From contig OY282606.1 of assembly GCA_958298945.1 (NCBI GenBank), positions 58,541,920-58,605,919 of the forward strand: a DNA stretch of 64,000 nucleotides, read 5' to 3'. The notes under the pieces are model-generated. The model did not search any database. It worked only from the letters and a program-made list of their open reading frames with translations, and was not told where the DNA came from. Source of the stretch: Atherix ibis. Taxonomy: Eukaryota; Arthropoda; Insecta; Diptera; Athericidae. Numbering within the stretch: the first letter of the stretch is position 1; every line of letters starts with the position of its first letter. The position numbers and the translations under genes were made by a program. Below, in pieces: positions 58,366-64,000 of this stretch.

Positions 58366-59221
58366 CTGGTCGCATATTCCGGGCGTTTTTCGGCCAATGC
58401 TCGCTTCAAACGGATTAATTGTGTTCGGTAGAGGTCGCTTGTGATCGTCTGGCCCGATTTCAATAGCTCATAATAGATCACACCCTTCTGATCTCACCAA
58501 ATACAGAGCATTACCTTGGCGCCATGGATATTTGGCTTTGGCGTTGATTTGGCTGGTTGGCCGGGCTTTACATACGATTTTTTGCGCTTTGGGTTGTCGT
58601 AATGAATCCATTTTTCGTCGCCAGTAATGATTCGATTCAAAAACGACTTCTTTTTCTGCCGTTCAAGCAGCATTTCGGACATGCAAAATCGTCTTTCAAC
58701 GTCTCTCGGCTTCAATTCATATGGGACCCAATATCCTTGCTTTTGGATGAATCCTGCTGCTTTCAAACGTTTTGAAATGGCTGCTTGAGTGACTCCCAAT
58801 GATTTTGCAATTTCTTCTTGAGTTCGACAACAGCCTTCGTCGAGTAATGCCTCCAAATCTTCATCTTCAAACTTTTTTGGCTGACATGGTCGTTCTTTGT
58901 CTTCTGAACCGCACAAACCATCTCTCGCACGCTGAAATCGATGGAACATATTCAGGATAAGCTTCGGTGAGCAATCGATGTGCTTCAGCCGCACTTTTTT
59001 TCAAATTGAAGAAGTAAATCAACACTTCCCGCAAATGGGACTTTTTTGGTACGAAATTCGACATTTTTGAAGCAAAAAAAAACTTTGTTGTTTACACTAT
59101 TTCGTTCAATGACTAATCGAGAATGAATGACAAAATGCCATATGAGTTATTATTAACACAAACCATGTGTAAAAGTTATGCCATCTGTTGTCAATCCCGC
59201 ATTTTTAAGTTATACAACCAA
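58366..59221 (-). mobile_element. Mauritiana-like mariner, 5' two-thirds, truncated
   Basis: The right end has TTGGTTGTATAACTTAAAAA (minus) next to TA 59222-59223. Minus-strand coding: 'MSNFVPKKSHLREVLIYFF' (59064 leftward), 'KKSAAEAHRLLTEAYPEYVP', a frameshift at about 58880, then 'QEEIAKSLGVTQAAISKRLK', 'YWVPYELKPRDVERRFCMSE', 'IITGDEKWIHYDNPKRKKSY' (first aspartate) and 'HGAKVMLCIW' followed by a stop (58494). A little more is readable to about 58366 ('ALAEKRPEYA'), then homology ends without the second and third aspartates or a left terminal repeat. Confidence 0.88.
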
Positions 59222-59445
59222 TATTTCTGGTAATTAACAATGCGGTGGTGCTCAAAAATTAGACCTATATATAATTAAGAATACGACGAAAACAAAAAAG
59301 GTTGTATAGGTTATAACACTTATATGTAAATGATTTCAAACGCAATTATGCGAACAAAGAGCCTAAATTTTGGAGAATAATGAAAAATCTGAATTTTTTT
59401 TTTATCTGCGACTACAATTGTATTGTACAATAACAAGCAGATTTA

Positions 59446-60563
59446 CCATGTGTATAAGCTTAAATTCGTTGTTTGTTCATAGATGGCGTGAGTGAGCGTA
59501 TTAAGCTACCATGGACACGCCATACTTTATTTTATATGAGTTTGACATCTGTCAACATTAATCACTGCACATTGTCAGCCATTTCGTACAACATTGTCAG
59601 CAATTTCGGATATTTTTCCTTTCGTAATCATGTCTAGTTTGGGAAGCTCTGCTTTTCTGCTTCAATTTGAAGAAATCGGATGCCGAATCGCATCGAATGC
59701 TTATGGAGGCCTATGGTGACAGTGCTTTATCGGAAACAACGTGGCGAGATTGGTTTCGTCGGTTCAAAGATGGAAATTTTGACTTGTGCGACAAAAAGCG
59801 CGAAAATCGGCCTAGGAATGCTGAGGACCATCAATTGCAGGATCTTTTGAACGAAGACGATACCCGATCGTAAAAAATGTTCGCGGAGCAATTGAGTGTT
59901 ACGCAACCAACCATTTCCATGTGTCTGCGTGCCATGGGGAAGATTGAAAATATCGGAAAATCTTTTCCCGCATGAATTGAACGATAGGCAGATGGAGCGA
60001 CGCCAAAACACATGCGAAATCTTGCTCGTTAGACAAAAAAGAAAGTTGTACCTGCATCGGATTATGACAGGCGATGAAAAGTGAATATATTTCGAGAATC
60101 CTAAACGCAAGAAATCGTGCGTTGATCTCGGCCAACCATCAACATCTTCTCCAAGACAAAATCGCTTCGGACGGAAGACGATGCTGTGCGTTTATGGGAT
60201 CAGCAGGGTATCATCTACTATGAGATGTTGAAACCTGGTGAAACTGTCAATGCCCACCGCTACCACCAACAACGGACCAAATTGCACCGTGCTCTGCGAA
60301 AAAAAGGACGGATTATCATCAAAGACATGACAAGGTGATTTTCCTCCACGACAATGCACCATCGCACACGTCATAAATGGTCTGAAACTACTTGGAGACA
60401 CTCAACTGGGAGGTGCTACCCCACTCCGCTTATTCAACAGACCTGGCCCCTTCCGACTACCACAAAGTTTTCGTCGTCGAGCAGCACTTCGATTCTTACG
60501 AAGACGTCCGAAAATGGCTTAATGAGTGGTTTGCCTCCAACGAGAAGGAATTTTTTTGGCGTG
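59446..60563 (+). mobile_element. Mos1-like mariner, copy 4, 3' end replaced by Jockey sequence
   Basis: Left end CCATGTGTATAAGCTTAAAT after TA 59444-59445. Coding pieces: 'MSSLG' fused after a deletion to 'KKSDAESHRMLMEAYGDSAL', 'WRDWFRRFKDGNFDLCDKKR', a stop at 59871, then in other frames 'ERRQNTCEILLVRQKRKLYL' and 'HRIMTGDEK*' (first aspartate, 60060-60080), 'GETVNAHRYHQQ', 'DKVIFLHDNAPSHTS' (second aspartate, about 60330-60372), 'METLNWEVLPHSAYSTDLAP' (third-aspartate region) and 'YEDVRKWLNEWFASNEKEFF' to 60563. A 'cattgtcag' segment is duplicated near 59570-59600. At 60564 the sequence switches abruptly to a Jockey element. Confidence 0.9.
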
Positions 60564-62370
60564 GTAGAAGTATGGTCGTATCGTCTGCATAAGTAGCAAT
60601 GACAGTATTAAGATCAGATGGGATGTCATGAGTATAAATATTATATAAAATAGGACCAAGGATACTGCCTTGTGGGACTCCAGTTAGAATAGGATATATT
60701 TTCGAGGATTCTGAGTTAATTGCAACGTGGAGATGAAATTCGGAGAGATATAAATTTATGATAAGGTAGTATGTTGAAGGAATAAAGCTCTTGAGTTTTC
60801 AGAGGAGTCTAGAATGCTATACACGATCAAAAGAGGATGCTACACACGATATCTAAAAATACTCCTGGGCTATACTCTTTCCTCTAAAGAGAGGATGCAA
60901 TATGATCAACAATACGATGGCATGGCTGGATAGTGGAGTATTCAGATCGGAACCCAAATTGGTGATCAGGAATAATATTTTCATTAAATATGACTGGGTA
61001 GAGTCGTTTTAACAGGAGTTTTTCAAAAAGCTTACCAAGGATTGGTAAGAGGCTGATAGGTGTATAGGAGCAAGGTGAATTAATGGGTTTATTTGGTTCA
61101 GGAATCATTTTAATGACAGAAAATTTTCAGAGTAAGGGAAAATAGGTTGTGCGCAAGATGCTATTAAAAATTATGTAATTAAAACTAAAGCTTTTTGGGA
61201 AAGTTGCTTCAGAATAGAAGCTATTATTAGATCATAACCAGGAATTTTTTTATTAGGAAGACGCAGATTAGTAGTTTTAATTTCCGAGCGCTTAAAATAT
61301 TTGGGAGGAAGACTTATAGGGAATGGGAACATTAGTTCTTCGATAATTTCGTTGATATGCGATTTGTCTTCTATATCATCATATGGAGCAAAAGTATTTT
61401 CCAAATGCTTAGCAAATACTTCAGCTTTTTCTTTGTCTGTTTTTGACCAATTACCCTCATTTTGTTTCAGTGGGTGTGATGTTATTTTGTACGAGAGTAT
61501 TCGTCTATTGGCTTCCCATAAAGAAATATTGTCACAAAGAGATCTTGTGTAAATTTCGTGCCGCTCATTATAGTGATTTATAATTTCCATATTCAGTTCA
61601 CGTTGTAGTTGGTTAAGTTTCTGTTTGTAATAATATACGTAAATTTTCTTGTGATGGTTGTGTTGTATTGTAAGAGATGTGAGTGGTTGTGACTGCATGT
61701 TACAACATACTCGTATATATAGTGAGAACATTTACAGCATCATTAATGCCGTTTGCTGTTTTTAACGTTCGTTTTAAGTCAATCTTTTGGTCTAATTTGT
61801 TTGTAAATATGTTCCAATTTATTTTGCCATTTATCAGCCTAGGATGAAGAGTCTTTAAGATTTGCTTAGAATCAAGGTTAAGGAGAACAGGACTATGATC
61901 AGAGTTTAAATCGGAAAGAGTTTCAATAGTAAAATGCATGGTAATTGAAGGAGTGCTAATGAAGTAAACGAGGATATCAGGTCGTTCTGAACTAGAAATT
62001 GGACAGTATGTTGGATTTGGAGGGGAAGTTATTTGATATGATGTATGGGATAGAGCTTCTTAAAGAATCTTTCCTCGAGGGTTAGCAACGCGGCAACCTT
62101 ATTGAGGGTGTTTAGCATTGTAATTAGCATTCGCAAGGAACGAGGCTCCAAGTGAATGTAAGAAGCATAAAAAGTCGGAACAGTTATGGTTTTATTGAGA
62201 GGAATATTTAGTCTCGTATCGTAAAGTATGACCCGGATGTAAAGTGCGTCTCAGTTAATAGAGCAATATCAATGTGTCTATCATGTAGAAGAATGTCCAA
62301 TTATTGTCGATGGGGATTCAATCCATTTGCGTTCCATAAAAGGATGGAGAGGGAATTTTCGGTGCACGAC
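60564..62370 (-). mobile_element. Jockey-type retroposon: endonuclease and part of reverse transcriptase
   Basis: Reads leftward. The endonuclease starts 'LSILLWNANGLNPHRQ' (about 62355-62305), continues 'IALLTETHFTSGSYF' and ends 'LSDLNSDHSPVLLNL' (61928-61884, the SDH catalytic motif). The linker ORF (61731-61171) has 'NQLQRELNMEIINHYN'-like helices. Reverse transcriptase follows with 'PISLLPILGKLFEKLL' and 'DHQFGFRSEYSTIQPCHRIV' (61060-60900), a frameshift, then 'YADD'-region text to 60564. The thumb and 3' tail are absent because the element is cut at 60564. Confidence 0.85.
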
Positions 62371-62939
62371 AATATTTATTTTTGAATAGTGAACGATAAA
62401 GCTGATACAATGGACATCAAAGTACTTACAAATGGTGCTAGTATTTTGTTCATTTGCTATATATTGCACTCTAAGTGTTTTGAAAAAAATACGACATAAA
62501 AAATTTTCTAATACAGTTAGAATGCGAGAGGTAAGATCAATTTATTAGATATATTCATATTAAAGCTCAGTTAAATCTCAATATCAGCGTGGTAACTATA
62601 AAAATTCTGAACCCGATTGAAAGCTAGAAACCACAGAATAATGGGTATTATCATAATGTAACACAGAAAAGAGAGTAAAGTACTATTGTTTTACATTGCA
62701 TATCCATAGTTAGTCATAATACCACGGGCCACCCTATGACTATAGAGACTGAAATACCAAATCTGATTAACTATCAATAGTAAGCAATACATTACAAGCT
62801 GATTATCCAATCTAATATCGGGCACAGTATGTGCTAACACCATGCGGTACCCGATTCCCGTGAAACAAAAAGGAGAGATCATATTTTGTCCTCAAATTTA
62901 TTAATTGATTTATTAATTTATTATTTTTGGACATACAAA
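62371..62939. other. Possible 5' region of the Jockey element; no ORF1 motif seen
   Basis: Lies upstream of the endonuclease on the minus strand, where ORF1 or 5' untranslated sequence would be expected. I see no zinc knuckles (CCHC) or RNA-binding motif. Short frames at 62469-62281 and 62882-62691 are unrecognised. Confidence 0.35.
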
Positions 62940-63755
62940 GTCAGACGCTGAACTAAATTTATGTCCACCCTTGCATATATTGCACACGGAACAAACACAC
63001 CCGTGTAATTTCATATCTTTCTCAACGTCATTTCCAAGTTGTAATTAACTCAGAATCCTCAAAAATATATCCTATTCTAACTGGAGTCATACATGGTATT
63101 ATCCTTGGTCCCATTTTGTATAATATTTATACCCATGATATTCCATCTGATTCTAATACTACAATATTATTGCTACTTATGCAGACAATATGGCCATACT
63201 TCTATCCATACAAATCCTGACATAGCTTCCAACAATTTACAATCCCATATCTACAACCTTCAATCCTGGTTTAATAGATGGAGAGTGAGGGTAAATAAAC
63301 AAAAGAGTGCTCACATTACTTTCACACTTTGTCAAGGGAAACCTTTGGGGTTCAACAAAACGTTCCCATTGCTATCGCGTCCAGGCCTTACAATCCAAGA
63401 TCTTCCATAAAATTGTTGATACCCACTTTTATGTTCGTAACAACGTAATACATCGTGATCTAAATGTTCCCTTTGTTCAGAACCTGTGCATTTCCCGATA
63501 TCAAAAATTTCACTCCCGTTTATCCTATCATCATAATCCACTTGTGAGAGAACTGTCCTGTACTGCCATCCTCGGAAACACTCATCGGAGACTTAAGAGA
63601 CAATAGCCTAGAAATTTTCTAGAGGAATCTAACTTCCATTAGTTGGAGAAATGCCGATGGGTGTTTACTCCCACTTCATGATTCATAAGATTGATAATTA
63701 AAATGTTATGTAAATCTGCTTGTTACAATACAATTGTAGTTGCAGATAAAAAAAA
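62940..63755 (+). mobile_element. Jockey-type retroposon, 3' half with tail, 5'-truncated
   Basis: Reverse transcriptase pieces: 'QRHFQVVINSESSKIYPILT' and 'GVIHGIILGPILYNIY' (63030-63125; family GVPQGSVLGP), 'IATYADNMAI' (63168-63200; YADD changed to YADN), 'SAHITFTLCQGKP' (63305-63345), then after a deletion of the thumb's first part 'VQALQSKIFHKIVDTHFYVR' and 'NVIHRDLNVPFVQ' to 'NTHRRLKRQ*' (stop about 63604). The 3' untranslated region ends in an A-rich tail at 63737-63755. Orientation is opposite to its neighbour at 60564-62370. Confidence 0.85.
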
Positions 63756-64000
63756 GAAAAAAAACGCCTAATTATCTTATAACCAAATCCCTATTCCAAC
63801 AGAGTTGACAGCTTCACTTATCTATTTTCCTACCGCCCTTATAGCGGATTAAAAAATTTTAAAACCAGTTGGTGTATTGGAATTTTTTAAAAGTGGCTCT
63901 CCTCGACTGATTTTAGCTATACAATTCTAAATGATGTACTGGCCTTCTTTTAAACTAAAATTCATCAAAATGCCAGTAGCAGAGCAAAGGCAGGTTTAAG
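63756..64000. other. Short flank to the window end, nothing recognised
   Basis: AT-rich sequence without a recognised feature. Confidence 0.4.

Overview
This is a strongly AT-rich stretch of insect nuclear DNA, most likely from a dipteran. The evidence is the repeat content (Mos1-like and other mariners, Jockey, I-like and RTE-like retroposons), frequent 'atactcgta'-type motifs, and two candidate host exons with eukaryotic splice donors. Nothing suggests a bacterial or viral genome. Nearly every open reading frame that can be recognised belongs to a transposable element, and all but one of those are broken.

Layout. 1-8300: the end of a Jockey retroposon, three decayed copies of a Tc1/mariner-like family whose transposase reads WFQQ(D)G, and one full-span but broken mariner (5240-6455). 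9125-13465: a second Jockey, an old I-like retroposon with endonuclease and reverse transcriptase remnants, and a relic mariner. 14262-17330: an RTE-like retroposon cut in two by an I-like copy flanked by a 15-bp target-site duplication. 19395-22012: another WFQQ relic, an I-like relic and a Mos1-like deletion derivative. 22015-32000: mostly featureless AT-rich DNA with a reverse transcriptase fragment, short palindromes, a second Mos1-like derivative and two mariner relics. 32114-37244 holds the only likely host coding sequence: a first exon resembling a histidine acid phosphatase (+) and a first exon resembling a tolloid/BMP1 metalloprotease (-). 37245-51550: long AT-rich DNA, a GC-raised unexplained block (40540-42050), an I-like copy, a tRNA-like sequence and a third Mos1-like derivative. 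51559-55850: three mariners in a row, the second and third sharing a single TA, with an I-like copy nested in the third. 57004-58254: a mariner with perfectly positioned terminal repeats and an uninterrupted 338-codon DD34D transposase. 58366-63755: two more truncated mariners and two Jockey copies.

The pattern I find most interesting is not a gene. Short near-perfect inverted repeats (arms 16-32 bp, loops 4-15 nt) recur across the window. In at least three cases they lie inside transposon coding sequence where part of the element is missing, so one arm is native sequence and the other is a reversed copy of it. A fourth mariner has its second catalytic-aspartate segment replaced by a forward copy of nearby sequence, and a fifth carries a small hairpin that was then tandemly duplicated. 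Together these look like template-switch repair scars. I found no evidence for a new multi-gene system.
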